Notes: generated by a model from the sequence alone, not told the origin. Counted from the first letter of the stretch, positions 1-20,836 are shown. The stretch: 64,000 nucleotides of DNA from Bradyrhizobium sp. CCBAU 51765 (GCF_015291725.1 NZ_CP030038.1:3399001-3463000), one strand, 5' to 3'. Program-made: numbers and translations.

Positions 1-468
1 GCCGTGCGCTGCGCGGCTTTCGAGAGCGAGGTCGGCTATTTCAGCCGCACCAGATACGATCTGCCCTATCGATATTTTTCCTCTCTGGAGGCGCTGGCCG
101 ACTGGTGCAGCGTCCTGATGATCGCGGTCCGGGCAGGGGCCGACACCCAGCACGTCGTCAATGCCGATATCCTTCGGCGACTCGGCGCGGACGGCTATGT
201 CGTCAACATTGCCCGCGGCTCAGTCATCGACGGGAAAGCCCTGGTCGCGGCGCTCGCCGACAAGACCATCGCCGGCGCCGGCCTCGACGTCTTTGAACAG
301 GAACCGCACGCCCCCGATGCGCTGACGGCGCTGCCGAACGTGGTCTTCGCCCCGCATATCGGCGGCCACACCCTGGAATCGCACGTTGCCATGCAGAATT
401 GCGTCCTGGCCAACCTGACCGCGTTCTTCGAGGGCAAACCGCTCCCTTACGCGGTCAAATCGTCCTGA
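1..468 (+). CDS. D-isomer-specific 2-hydroxyacid dehydrogenase, C-terminal part (5' end outside window)
   Basis: About 155 residues are visible, open at the window start, ending at TGA 466-468. The sequence has the late NAD-binding-domain pattern of the family: VVNIARGSVID (the conserved Arg region), AGAGLDVFEQEP (the Glu region) and PHIGGHT, which carries the catalytic His. The family reduces or oxidises 2-keto/2-hydroxy acids with NAD(P)H in the cytoplasm; the substrate cannot be read from this part. The gene lies on the same strand upstream of the rplJ leader, where rplA would be expected in most bacteria, so either it was inserted between rplKA and rplJL or the cluster is split. The family call is firm; the substrate is unknown. 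Confidence 0.85.
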   Translation, partial: AVRCAAFESEVGYFSRTRYDLPYRYFSSLEALADWCSVLMIAVRAGADTQHVVNADILRRLGADGYVVNIARGSVIDGKALVAALADKTIAGAGLDVFEQEPHAPDALTALPNVVFAPHIGGHTLESHVAMQNCVLANLTAFFEGKPLPYAVKSS

Positions 469-1054
469 ATCGGGCCTTGTCAGCCGAGATCAAGCCTGGC
501 CGGCAATCGATTGGAACTGGTGTGAATTTTGCTCTTGGCAAGCAGGCAGAGAGCGGTTAAAGAACCGCCTCCGGACGTGCCGGCCTCGGCTGGCGCGTTC
601 GTGCACGCATTCCGAAAACCTGACACGACAGGAGATCATTCCTTTTCAGGACGTCCGCAAGGATTTGCCCGAAAAGGAAGGAAAACCCGTCGGTGGGTGG
701 GATGCGGGCAGAGGTCGGACGGTTCGCCGGCTGGCCTCGTCCTGTCCAAGACTGCAGGCGCCTGCGAGAAATTTTGATTTCTCAACGGCTTAATCGCATG
801 GCCTGCATAGACGGGTGAAGACCGGATTTCACTTCGCGCCCAGCTTTGACGGTTGGGTTCGCGAAACGGGTCTGGTTCGGACCTCGACACGCCGTGGGCC
901 TCCAAGGGGGCTCCCGGAGGGCAGGCTTTGAATTGTCGTCTTGCCCGGCGTGTCCGATGGGTTTTTGGCCCGGAGGTTCAGGTTCGGGCGGGACGATGGG
1001 TGCAACCCGGCGGTCCCGCTTCTTGCGATGACCGCCAACCGGAGAGAGCTTGCT
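469..1054 (+). other. Intergenic region before rplJ, containing the L10 leader
   Basis: There is no convincing gene in these 586 bases. Short open frames exist but lack family resemblance and a good ribosome-binding site. The recognisable content is the L10-type leader at about 741-832. Between the leader and rplJ lies further G/C-rich sequence that can fold locally. I found no clear sigma-70 promoter by eye. Confidence 0.6.
741..832 (+). promoter_or_regulatory. Ribosomal protein L10 leader (autoregulatory mRNA element)
   Basis: Two blocks recall the rplJ leader of enterobacteria: a CCAAGACTGCAGGCG block at about 745-760, and a block at about 790-820 reading TTAATCGCATGGCCTGC followed by ATAGACGGGTGAAGAC, close to my recollection of the E. 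coli rplJ leader. In E. coli the L10-(L12)4 complex binds this leader to repress rplJL translation. The position, about 220 bases before the rplJ start, fits. I infer that the same feedback operates here. A covariance-model match to the L10 leader family would settle it. Confidence 0.7.
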
Positions 1055-1573
1055 GTGGAACGAGCGGCAAAAAAAGAGGCGGTCGAACAGCTCAACGAGG
1101 TCTTCAAGACCACGAGCGTCGCGATCGTTGCTCAATATTCCGGCCTCACCGTCGCCCAAATGCAGAAGCTGCGCCAGCAGATGAAGCAGGCGGGTGCGTC
1201 GGTGAAGGTCTCGAAGAACCGTCTCGCCAAAATTGCTCTTGAAGGCACTGACGTCGTTGCCATCGGCCCCATGCTGAAGGGGCCGACCGTGATCGCAACT
1301 TCCAACGATCCGGTAGCGGCGCCAAAGGTCGCCATCGAATTTGCCAAGGCGAACGAAAAGTTCGTCATCGTTGGCGGGTCGATGGGCAAGACCGTCCTGA
1401 ATGTCGACGGCGTGAAGGCGCTTGCCTCGCTGCCGTCGCTTGACGAACTGCGCGGCAAGATCGTCGGCCTCATCGTGGCCCCGGCGACCAAGCTGGCCCA
1501 GCTCGCCAACGCGCCCGCGGGCAAGCTCGCGCGCGTCATCCAGGCTCATGCCTCAAAGGGCGAAGCGGCCTGA
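1055..1573 (+). CDS. rplJ: 50S ribosomal protein L10
   Basis: 172 residues, close to the usual length (165 in E. coli). L10 forms the base of the ribosomal stalk and carries the L7/L12 dimers. The N-terminal RNA-binding domain is clear (KNRLAKIAL near residue 50), and a long helical C terminus ends in Ala-rich sequence. I chose the GTG at 1055 because GGAGAG at 1041-1046 sits 8 bases before it and the protein then begins [10 protein letters not shown], as in relatives; an ATG at 1028 in the same frame has no such site. rplL follows after 54 bases. Expression is probably controlled by the upstream L10 leader. Confidence 0.96.
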   Translation: MERAAKKEAVEQLNEVFKTTSVAIVAQYSGLTVAQMQKLRQQMKQAGASVKVSKNRLAKIALEGTDVVAIGPMLKGPTVIATSNDPVAAPKVAIEFAKANEKFVIVGGSMGKTVLNVDGVKALASLPSLDELRGKIVGLIVAPATKLAQLANAPAGKLARVIQAHASKGEAA

Positions 1574-1627
1574 CGCCCTTCGCAAAACTCAAACCCGAAC
1601 CAGACTTACACTCAAGGAAACTGAACA

Positions 1628-2005
1628 ATGGCTGACTTGCAGAAGATCGTTGACGACCTCTCGAGCCTCACCGTGCTCGAAGCTGCCGAACTGGCGAAGC
1701 TCCTCGAAGAGAAGTGGGGCGTTTCGGCCGCCGCGGCCGTCGCCGTGGCCGGCCCGGCTGCTGGTGGCGCCGCTGCCGCTCCGGCGGAAGAGAAGACCGA
1801 GTTCACGGTCGTTCTCGCCAGCGCCGGCGACAAGAAGATCGAGGTCATCAAGGAAGTCCGCGCCATCACCGGTCTCGGCCTGAAGGAAGCAAAGGACCTC
1901 GTCGAGGGTGCTCCGAAGCCGCTGAAGGAAGGCGTGAACAAGGAAGAAGCCGACAAGATCAAGGCCCAGCTCGAGAAGGCTGGCGCCAAGGTCGAGCTCA
2001 AGTAA
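1628..2005 (+). CDS. rplL: 50S ribosomal protein L7/L12
   Basis: 125 residues (121 in E. coli). The N-terminal dimerisation helices (residues 1-35) are followed by an Ala/Gly/Pro hinge (about 37-55) and the C-terminal factor-binding domain with the hallmark [14 protein letters not shown]. This multicopy stalk protein recruits EF-G, EF-Tu, IF2 and release factors. AAGGAAACTGAAC lies just before the ATG. It forms a pair with rplJ, and a strong hairpin follows at 2022-2058 before rpoB. Confidence 0.98.
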   Translation: MADLQKIVDDLSSLTVLEAAELAKLLEEKWGVSAAAAVAVAGPAAGGAAAAPAEEKTEFTVVLASAGDKKIEVIKEVRAITGLGLKEAKDLVEGAPKPLKEGVNKEEADKIKAQLEKAGAKVELK

Positions 2006-2487
2006 GCAACGCTTGCTGGCGGGGATCCCGGCCGCGCATCGGCGAGGCCCGGGATCCCGGTCTGCTCCTCAAGGGGGTGGACCAGATGCAAAAGGCGTGC
2101 GACGGAACGTCCCGACGCAGGCCGAACACGAAAAAGTGTGGGGATTTGAGGGTTTACCCCTCGAATCTGCACTATTGTCGCCCCATATCGGGTCGGCAGC
2201 ACGAAAGCGCGGTGGGCAGGGATGCCGGATTTCCCTGTAAGCCGTTGGGAGAGCAGGCTATTTCGGGCTTTTGCAGTCCGTGAAGACGATCGTTGTGACG
2301 GGCGGGTGCGCTCTTGCGCCCCGCGCGTCGTTTTGCGTTTTGAAGGTCTGAAGAACAGATTCAGGACATTCAAGCCTGAAGCTGCGTCTCTGGCCCCAAG
2401 GCGGGTTCGAAAATTCAACCCGGAGAGCGGTGGCAGCCGCGTTCCGGACGGCGCGCCCAGAGCGGGCGACGAAAATGAGAGGCCACG
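2006..2487 (+). other. rplL-rpoB intergenic region
   Basis: 482 non-coding bases separate rplL from rpoB. The clearest structure is the hairpin at 2022-2058, described separately. A weaker GGGTT/AACCC hairpin lies near 2405-2423. No credible gene was found. The length and position recall the E. coli rplL-rpoB spacer, which holds an attenuator and an RNase III site. Confidence 0.6.
2022..2058 (+). terminator. Hairpin between rplL and rpoB (attenuator or processing site)
   Basis: GGGATCCCGGCC at 2022-2033 pairs with GGCCCGGGATCCC at 2046-2058, with one bulged base and a 12-base loop. No T-run follows, so this is not a typical intrinsic terminator. By analogy with E. coli it may reduce readthrough into rpoBC or be a double-strand cleavage site. 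That role is inferred from position. Confidence 0.5.
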
Positions 2488-6612
<4,125 letters not shown>

Positions 6613-6623
6613 TTCGACCTTTC

Positions 6624-6648
6624 ATGCCCGGCCTTCGCGGCCGGGCAT
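6624..6648 (+). terminator. Perfect hairpin between rpoB and rpoC
   Basis: ATGCCCGGCC at 6624-6633 pairs perfectly with GGCCGGGCAT at 6639-6648 around a TTCGC loop. No T-run follows and the downstream gene is essential, so it is more likely an mRNA-stabilising or processing hairpin than a strong terminator. Confidence 0.55.
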
Positions 6649-6740
6649 CGGCGCCCTTCCCGAGGCCTTGAGGGCAGGGCGCCTCGTTGAATGATTTTCG
6701 AATTTGCGGCCGGAGGCGACCGGCACGCGAGGAGAAGACG

Positions 6741-10937
<4,197 letters not shown>

Positions 10938-10968
10938 TCGTTCATCCGTAGGAATACCGAGGACAATG

Positions 10969-10995
10969 AAAAGGCCGGCTTTTGCCGGCCTTTTT
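10969..10995 (+). terminator. Intrinsic terminator after rpoC
   Basis: AAAAGGCCGGC (10969-10979) and GCCGGCCTTTT (10984-10994) form an 11-bp stem with a TTTT loop and a T-rich 3' side. It is a textbook rho-independent terminator 31 bases after the rpoC stop, ending the rplJL-rpoBC transcript. Confidence 0.9.
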
Positions 10996-11131
10996 GCTGC
11001 TTTCTTTGCTTGCTGCGATGCAGGATCAGCCTTTGTTCATCTTTCCTTCAGCCGTAAAAGCGCTTCTGCTAGGAGAGCCTAGACCGGTGGTCCCGTGATG
11101 GGGGGCAGCGCCGGAGGACCACGGAACTCAC

Positions 11132-13186
11132 ATGCTTGATCTTGCAATCGTAGGCGGCGGCCCCGGCGGGCTGATGAGCGCCTGGTATCTGAAGCGTAAG
11201 CTCGGCGATCTCTGCCGCGTCACCATCTACGAGGCCTCCGACCGGCTTGGCGGCAAGATCGTCACGCGCAAATTCGATTCGGCGCCCGCGATGTACGAGG
11301 CCGGTGTTGCCGAGATCTACGACTACTCGATGACGGGGCCGGACCCGCTGCGCGAGCTGATCCAGCATTTCGGCCTCCAGACCATTCCGATGGATGCCGA
11401 GCAGGTCCATTTCGGCGGCGAGCTCCTCAATGACGTGCCCGACATGCGCCGCAAATACGGCGCCAGGACCGCGGCCGCGATCGAGGCATTCCGCGAGCGC
11501 TGCACCGAGATGTTGTCGCCGGTTGAATATTACGAGGGCGTCGGCGCGCACGACAACGAGAATCCCTGGGCTTACAAGACCGCCGAGCAGGTGCTCGACG
11601 AGGAGGTCGAGGACGAGACGGCAAAGCGTTTCTTCAAGGTCATGGCCCGCTCCGACATCGCGACCGAGAGCCACAACACCAACGGTCTCAACGCGCTCAA
11701 GAACTATCTGATGGATGTCGATGGCTATATCGGCCTCTATTCCATCCAGAACGGCAACGAGCAGCTGATCGAGTGCCTGCAGTCGGAGGTCAATGCCGAC
11801 ATCCAGCTCAATCACCGCGTGCTCACCGTCGGCAAGGCGCCGACCGGCCGCTATCAGCTCAAGATGATGAACGGCAAGGGGCCGGAAACCCGCGACTTCG
11901 ATCTCGTGCTGGTCTGCCTGCCGCATTCGTGGCTCGCCACCCTCAGCTGGGAGGGCGAGCAGCTGCGCAAGTCGATGGTCAAGCACGTCGCCTATTTCGA
12001 TCGGCCCGCGCACTATCTGCGCGTCTCAATCCTGTTCGACGAGCCGTTCTGGGGCGAGAAGATTCCGGGCGCCTGGTTCATGTCGGAGGCTTTCGGCGGC
12101 TGCTGCGTCTACAACGAGGGCGCGCGCCACGACGTCGGCAAGCATGGCGTTCTAAATTGGCTCATTCCGGGCTCCGACGCGCTGGCTTTCGCCAATCTGT
12201 CGGACCAGGAACTGATCGATGTCGCCCTGAAATCGCTGCCGGCTTCTTTCGGCGATGCGCGTTCGCATTTCATGGAAGGCAAGATCCACCGCTGGCTGTC
12301 GTCGGTGAACGCGATTCCCGGCGGTCTGCCCGTGCGCGACGTGATGACCAACCACCGGCCCGAGCCGAAGGAGCATCCCGGCATCGTGGTAGTCGGCGAC
12401 TATCTGTTCGACTCGACGCTGAACGGCCTGCTCGATTCTTCGGATGCGGCGACCGACATCATCCTGACCGAGATGATGCGCCTGCGCCGCGAGCGCGCAC
12501 AGGACGACAAGCCGCTGTCGGACAAGATCGACCGCGACTATTTCGAGAATTATCGCGGCCTCGGTCCCTACCACGAGGCGTGGCGGCACTTCACCGATCC
12601 CGATTACCTCAGCAGGCTGATCGGGATCGTCTGGGGCAAGGCAACGGACGCCAAGCTGCTGGTCGCGGGGGCCGCCAGCGGCGAACTGGTCGGCGCGCTG
12701 CGTGATCGCGGCATCGATGCGTGGGGAATCGAGAACAACCGCGCCATCCACGCCAAGACGCCGAAAGCGCTGAAGAAGTACAACAAGCTCGGCTCGATCA
12801 CCGACATGCCGTTCAAGGACGACACGTTCGACTTCGTGTTCGAGACCAGCCTCTGCCACGTTTCCCCGAAACAGGTGGCCCGTGCGATCCGCGAGCTCAA
12901 CCGCGTGGTCAAGACCGGCCTCGTGTTCGGTTCGGTCACCTCGGACATGGCGCCGGCGCTGATCGACCGCTACGACCTGCTGCGCGGGGTCAAGAAGCTC
13001 GGCACCTGGTGGGAATGGTCCGAACTGTTCTTCGGCAACGGCTTCGACCTGTCGATGCACCGCAAGGATTGCACCGATGCGCTGTGGGAGGCGACGCTCG
13101 CCGCCAACAAGGGGCCGGGGCAGTGGTACGCCGACGCCGACAGTTTGCGCTATTCCTTCTTCGACAAGGTCGAGGACGAAGACTAG
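11132..13186 (+). CDS. Fusion protein: FAD/NAD(P)-binding amine-oxidase-like domain plus class I SAM methyltransferase
   Basis: 684 residues. The N terminus starts with a dinucleotide-binding motif (IVGGGPGGL, residues 6-14), then YEASDRLGGKIVTRK, as in flavin amine oxidases, protoporphyrinogen oxidases and UDP-galactopyranose-mutase-like proteins. A second FAD-contact segment (GIVVVGDYLFDSTLNGLLDSS) lies at about residues 417-437. From about residue 500 the sequence turns into a Rossmann methyltransferase: LLVAGAASGELV (motif I, about 508), WGIEN, and DMPFKDDTFDFVFE. The substrate is unknown. The gene is 115 bases ahead of, and on the same strand as, an ABC exporter, suggesting a shared role such as making and exporting a modified lipid or small molecule (inference). 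Domain calls are good; function is open. Confidence 0.8.
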   Translation: MLDLAIVGGGPGGLMSAWYLKRKLGDLCRVTIYEASDRLGGKIVTRKFDSAPAMYEAGVAEIYDYSMTGPDPLRELIQHFGLQTIPMDAEQVHFGGELLNDVPDMRRKYGARTAAAIEAFRERCTEMLSPVEYYEGVGAHDNENPWAYKTAEQVLDEEVEDETAKRFFKVMARSDIATESHNTNGLNALKNYLMDVDGYIGLYSIQNGNEQLIECLQSEVNADIQLNHRVLTVGKAPTGRYQLKMMNGKGPETRDFDLVLVCLPHSWLATLSWEGEQLRKSMVKHVAYFDRPAHYLRVSILFDEPFWGEKIPGAWFMSEAFGGCCVYNEGARHDVGKHGVLNWLIPGSDALAFANLSDQELIDVALKSLPASFGDARSHFMEGKIHRWLSSVNAIPGGLPVRDVMTNHRPEPKEHPGIVVVGDYLFDSTLNGLLDSSDAATDIILTEMMRLRRERAQDDKPLSDKIDRDYFENYRGLGPYHEAWRHFTDPDYLSRLIGIVWGKATDAKLLVAGAASGELVGALRDRGIDAWGIENNRAIHAKTPKALKKYNKLGSITDMPFKDDTFDFVFETSLCHVSPKQVARAIRELNRVVKTGLVFGSVTSDMAPALIDRYDLLRGVKKLGTWWEWSELFFGNGFDLSMHRKDCTDALWEATLAANKGPGQWYADADSLRYSFFDKVEDED

Positions 13187-13301
13187 CCGCGGGGTGCGGA
13201 TCGATTGGCCAATTGTTTTGCCGAATTCATCCTGATCGCATAGAATCGGTGCAATAGCGCATTCTCTGCGGTCATGCCGGCCGTCAGCATCGGTTGGTTT
13301 C

Positions 13302-15302
13302 ATGGCATCCAAGCCTCTCTTGCCCGACAAACAGAAGCTCGCTGCGGAAGAGGCGGCCGAGCTCGACGACAAGCTCGCCTCCGCGGCCAAGCCGGACCTC
13401 GAAGATGATGAGGACGGCGAAGACGTAGGGGACGACGAGCTGGAGCTCGACGAGGACGATGAGGACGAGGATCTCGTCGTCTTCACCGCGAGCGAAGCCG
13501 CCGGCGCGCTCGCGACCATCGTCGGGTTCGTCAAGCCCTATCTGACGAACTACAAGCGGATGCTGTCATTCGTGGCGTTCGGCGTCTTCGTGGAGACGCT
13601 GTTCAACGTCATCATGCCGCTTAGTCTCAAGTTCCTGATCGACGAAGCGCTCGGCGAGGAGGATTTCCAGGCGCTGTACAAGATCCTGGGCGTGCTTGCG
13701 GTCGCCGGCATCTTCACCTCGATCGTTGCCGTCTGGTACGAGCGCTGGGATGCGCGGCTCGCCGCCTGCATCATCTCCGACGTCCGCAAGCGCCTCTTCG
13801 AGCACGTCCAGGACCTGCCGGCGGCCTATTTCGGGCGTACCAAGCGCGGCGAGATCCTGTCGCGCTTCTCCGTCGACCTCTCGGCTTTCGAAGGCTCGGT
13901 CAAGACTTTTGCAAACAGTGCCGCGCTGCCATTCCTGGAACTGATCGCAGGCATCATCCTGATGTTGTTCTTGAACTGGCAGCTTGCGGTCGTCGCGTTG
14001 CTCGTGTTCCCGATCACGCTGATCGGCCCGCGGATCCTGACGCCCAAGGCGGTGCAGGCCAATTACGAGCAGAAGCTCAACGAGAGCGCGCTGCTCGGCA
14101 TGGTTCAGGAGAACGTTGCCGCCCAGGCCGTGATCAAGGCGTTCAGCCTGCAACGCAAGATGTTCGGCTTCTTCACCTTGCGCAACGACGAGACCCGCAA
14201 CAAAATTGCCTCGGCCGCGTTCCTCTCGACCATGGTGGAGCGGACGGTCACCATCTCGGTGCTCCTCCTGCACCTCGTGGTGCTCGCGATCGGCGCGTAT
14301 CTCGCGACCAAGGGCCAGATCACCATCGGCACCTTCGTCACCTTCGAGAGCGCGTTCTGGGAGGTTTCCTACAACATCGCTCATGTGATGCATTTCATCC
14401 CGGTGTCGATCTCGTCGGCCGCCGCGATCCGCCACATCCAGGAACTGCTCGACGAGCCGACCCGGAGCGCCGATCGCCCCGGCGCGCCCGATCTGCCGCG
14501 CATCACCCACGACATTACGTTCGATCACGTCACCTTCCGGTACGAGGGCAGTCAGACGCCGGTGCTGGACAATCTCAGCCTCAAGCTCAATGCCGGCAAG
14601 CGCATCGCGATCGTCGGCCCGAGCGGCTCCGGCAAGAGCACGCTGCTCAACCTGATCCTGCGGCTCTACGTGCCCGACGAAGGCCGCGTCACCATCGACG
14701 GCGTCGACGTTCGCAAGGTGACGCTGGATTCGCTGCGCCGGAGCATGGCGGTGGTGTTCCAGGAGAACATGCTGTTCAACATGTCGATCCGCGAGAACAT
14801 CCGGCTCGGCAAGGAGGGGGCGACCGACGCGGAGGTGGAGGACGCCGCCAAGAAGGCCGAGATCCACCGCTACATCATGAGCCTGCCGCAGCGATACGAC
14901 ACGCCGGTCGGCGAGCGCGGAGACACGCTGTCCGGCGGCCAGCGCCAGCGCATCGCGATCGCACGCGCAATCATCCGTAACCCGTCCGTACTGCTGCTGG
15001 ACGAGGCCACGTCGGCACTCGACCAGACCACGGAGGCCGCGATCAACCGCACGCTGCTCAAGATCGCCAAGGGCCGCACCATGATCTGGTCGACTCACCG
15101 TCTGACCTCGGTGGTCGAGATGGACGAGATCATCGTGATTTCAGGGGGCAGGGCGATCGAGCGCGGCTCCCACGCCGAATTGCTCGCCAAGAACGGCACC
15201 TATCGCAAGCTGTGGAACGACCAGATCCATCAGCCGCATGGCGCGCCGGTTCACGACGACGACAGAAGCGACGACGACGATGACGAAGAGGACGAGGAGT
15301 GA
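13302..15302 (+). CDS. ABC exporter (fused membrane and ATPase domains) with acidic N- and C-terminal extensions
   Basis: 666 residues. Residues 32-57 are almost entirely Asp/Glu. Six membrane segments follow (about 80-385), then an ATPase domain with Walker A GPSGSGKST (about 439-447), signature LSGGQRQR (about 543), Walker B LLLDEA (about 566) and the H-loop STHRL. The C terminus (about 650-666) is again nearly all Asp/Glu. This is the half-transporter layout of MsbA/LmrA-type exporters, which work as dimers in the inner membrane. The acidic tails are unusual and could bind divalent cations or basic partners. It probably shares a transcript with the upstream fusion gene. The substrate is unknown. 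Confidence 0.88.
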   Translation: MASKPLLPDKQKLAAEEAAELDDKLASAAKPDLEDDEDGEDVGDDELELDEDDEDEDLVVFTASEAAGALATIVGFVKPYLTNYKRMLSFVAFGVFVETLFNVIMPLSLKFLIDEALGEEDFQALYKILGVLAVAGIFTSIVAVWYERWDARLAACIISDVRKRLFEHVQDLPAAYFGRTKRGEILSRFSVDLSAFEGSVKTFANSAALPFLELIAGIILMLFLNWQLAVVALLVFPITLIGPRILTPKAVQANYEQKLNESALLGMVQENVAAQAVIKAFSLQRKMFGFFTLRNDETRNKIASAAFLSTMVERTVTISVLLLHLVVLAIGAYLATKGQITIGTFVTFESAFWEVSYNIAHVMHFIPVSISSAAAIRHIQELLDEPTRSADRPGAPDLPRITHDITFDHVTFRYEGSQTPVLDNLSLKLNAGKRIAIVGPSGSGKSTLLNLILRLYVPDEGRVTIDGVDVRKVTLDSLRRSMAVVFQENMLFNMSIRENIRLGKEGATDAEVEDAAKKAEIHRYIMSLPQRYDTPVGERGDTLSGGQRQRIAIARAIIRNPSVLLLDEATSALDQTTEAAINRTLLKIAKGRTMIWSTHRLTSVVEMDEIIVISGGRAIERGSHAELLAKNGTYRKLWNDQIHQPHGAPVHDDDRSDDDDDEEDEE

Positions 15303-16152
15303 CCGGGGCCGGGCACTGCAGCTCCGGCTCGGTGATTCCCGGATGCAAATCGTTCGGCCGGAGCGGAGCCGCTGATTCTTGGTGTCCTTAGGTTGGCGGC
15401 ATCAACTCGCGCCGGTCGATCAACGCTGCCCGGACATCGCTGGCGCAACCGGGTGTCACGGCGGGCGATTGCCCTGGATCCCCGCCGCACAAGGCGGATT
15501 CGTTGATAAGGCGGGAAAAGAGCCTCGGTTTGGTAATAAAAGTACATTTAATCCGGGTGTAATATCGCCGGAGCTGACTGCGCGACCCTTCATTCCCCGA
15601 TCGGACTGGCGCGGTGAGGGCGCAGAAGGGGCTTGTTCTGCAGGCGCATGAAGCGCCTTCTAACTGTCGTTTCGCCTTGACTGGACCGATTCTCGCCTAT
15701 AGAAAGCGCCTCACTTAACGACAGGCGGTGAGCATCGCCAGCGTCGGAACGGGCCACCCGTTGATCCCAAAGGACCAAGTCCGCGAAGGATCGTGCAAGA
15801 CGGGCACCAACCTCGACGAATGCCGCTCAAACGCTGTCGATCATAGCTAGGCAATGCCAGTGCGACTTTAGTTCTCTTGAGCAAGTTCTCTTGAGATCGA
15901 ATTCGGATGCATGACCTCAGTGCGCGGGCCGCGGCTTTACGCCGAATGGCCTTGTTACTGCGGTCCTCTGTGGCGTCGAAGCGCTTTCCGCTCGGTGATG
16001 GAGCGGTTGGCGCAATTTCGCTTTGTGCGGATTGTTCGCATGAGGCGGCCTCGTCGGGCGGGTGGCTCGAAAGAATTTGCGGTCCCGGCAACGGGCCGCG
16101 GCAAGACAGCGGACCCGGTAGGGACCGCGGCAGAACAAAGGGTAAGGCCAGG
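15303..16152 (+). other. 850-base non-coding region upstream of rpsL
   Basis: No gene with family resemblance was found; small open frames here look like chance. An AT-richer patch lies near 15500-15570, and a sigma-70-like promoter at 15676-15703. The stretch between that promoter and rpsL is long (about 450 bases), leaving room for a leader, but I could not recognise a known one. Confidence 0.5.
15676..15703 (+). promoter_or_regulatory. Candidate housekeeping promoter for the rpsL (str) operon
   Basis: CTTGAC at 15676-15681 and TATAGA at 15698-15703 are separated by 16 bases, a good match to alphaproteobacterial RpoD promoters. It is the best such match I see in the long gap before rpsL. 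Start-site mapping would confirm it. Confidence 0.5.
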
Positions 16153-16524
16153 ATGCCGACGATCAACCAGCTGATCGCTCAACCGCGTGAAGTGCAGAAG
16201 TCGCGCAAGAAGGTGCCGGCGCTGCAGCAGTCGCCGCAGAAGCGTGGTGTTTGCACCCGCGTCTACACCACGACCCCGAAGAAGCCGAACTCGGCGCTTC
16301 GTAAGGTCGCCAAGGTGCGTCTGACCAACGGCTTCGAGGTGATCGGCTACATCCCCGGCGAGGGCCATAACCTTCAGGAGCACTCGGTGGTCATGATCCG
16401 CGGTGGCCGCGTCAAGGACTTGCCGGGCGTGCGCTATCACATCCTCCGCGGCGTTCTGGATACCCAGGGCGTCAAGAACCGTAAGCAGCGTCGTTCGAAG
16501 TACGGCGCCAAGCGTCCGAAGTAA
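16153..16524 (+). CDS. rpsL: 30S ribosomal protein S12
   Basis: 123 residues (124 in E. coli). Lys43 in TTPKKPNS and Lys88 in GGRVKDLPG are both present, so the decoding-site protein has the streptomycin-sensitive form. Asp89, the usual methylthiolation site, is kept. A longer open frame extends upstream, but the conserved protein begins [12 protein letters not shown] at 16153, preceded by AAGGCCAGG. First gene of the str operon; rpsG follows after 15 bases. Confidence 0.98.
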   Translation: MPTINQLIAQPREVQKSRKKVPALQQSPQKRGVCTRVYTTTPKKPNSALRKVAKVRLTNGFEVIGYIPGEGHNLQEHSVVMIRGGRVKDLPGVRYHILRGVLDTQGVKNRKQRRSKYGAKRPK

Positions 16525-17010
<486 letters not shown>

Positions 17011-17042
17011 CGGCGACACACTCGGACTCGCAAGGAACGCCC

Positions 17043-19115
<2,073 letters not shown>

Positions 19116-19155
19116 TTGTCGTCGGTCTCAAGCTGACGATTGAACGGAGAGTCAA

Positions 19156-20346
<1,191 letters not shown>

Positions 20347-20363
20347 CAAGCGAATAGGGAATG

Positions 20364-20413
20364 GTGAGTGGCGAATAGGGGATTCTATTCGCTACTCGCT
20401 ACTCGCCACTCAC
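20364..20413. repeat. Palindromic repeat built from 7-8-base units (family A, copy 1)
   Basis: GCGAATAG at 20371-20378 pairs with CTATTCGC at 20385-20392, and GTGAGTG (20364-20370) with CACTCAC (20407-20413). The 3' arm carries extra TACTCGC-type units, so the arms differ in unit number. Related copies are at 34241-34279 and 60846-60890. It separates tuf from rpsJ, dividing the str and S10 parts of the cluster. Confidence 0.8.
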
Positions 20414-20429
20414 TAGAGAAAGCACGGCA

Positions 20430-20738
20430 ATGAACGGCCAAAACATTCGTATCCGTCTCAAGGCGTTCGACCATCGTATCCTCGATACGTCGACCCGCGA
20501 GATCGTGAACACGGCGAAGCGCACCGGCGCGCAGGTCCGCGGACCCATTCCGCTGCCCACCCGCATCGAGAAGTTCACCGTCAACCGTTCGCCCCACGTG
20601 GACAAGAAGAGCCGCGAACAGTTCGAGATGCGCACCCACAAGCGCCTGCTCGACATCGTCGATCCGACCCCGCAGACCGTCGATGCTTTGATGAAGCTCG
20701 ACCTGGCCGCCGGTGTCGACGTCGAGATCAAGCTCTGA
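20430..20738 (+). CDS. rpsJ: 30S ribosomal protein S10
   Basis: 102 residues (103 in E. coli). S10 is part of the 30S head and, as NusE, of antitermination complexes with NusB. The typical start [16 protein letters not shown] and the loop motif [23 protein letters not shown] are present. First gene of the S10 operon. The preceding repeat, rather than an obvious S10-type leader, fills the gap. Confidence 0.98.
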
Positions 20739-20785
20739 GCAAGACCCCGAGGAGTGGGCACCGGTTCTCGGACCGGGACTTGCTC
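20737..20785. repeat. Short palindromic repeat (family B, copy 1)
   Basis: GAGCAAG at 20737-20743 and CTTGCTC at 20779-20785 bracket an inner stretch resembling CCCGA..GGGCACCGGTTCTCGG. The same layout occurs at 29541-29587 (GCACGATC ... GATCGTGC with an inner GGGAAGCGGTTTTCGG). It overlaps the rpsJ stop codon. I recognise this as a repeat type widespread in Hyphomicrobiales intergenic regions. Confidence 0.65.
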
Positions 20786-20836
20786 ACTACGAAGATTAGC
20801 TAGTCCGCAAGGACAGAAAGAACAGGAAGCAAGCCG

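Noticed and set aside
529..777. 82-codon plus-strand frame before rplJ
   Set aside because: It overlaps the L10 leader, has no family resemblance and no convincing ribosome-binding site.
15379..15651. 90-codon plus-strand frame in the gap before rpsL
   Set aside because: Composition looks random (Gly/Pro/Trp mixture), no ribosome-binding site and no homology that I recognise.
16153..16524. Possible streptomycin-resistance change in rpsL
   Set aside because: Lys43 and Lys88 are both present.
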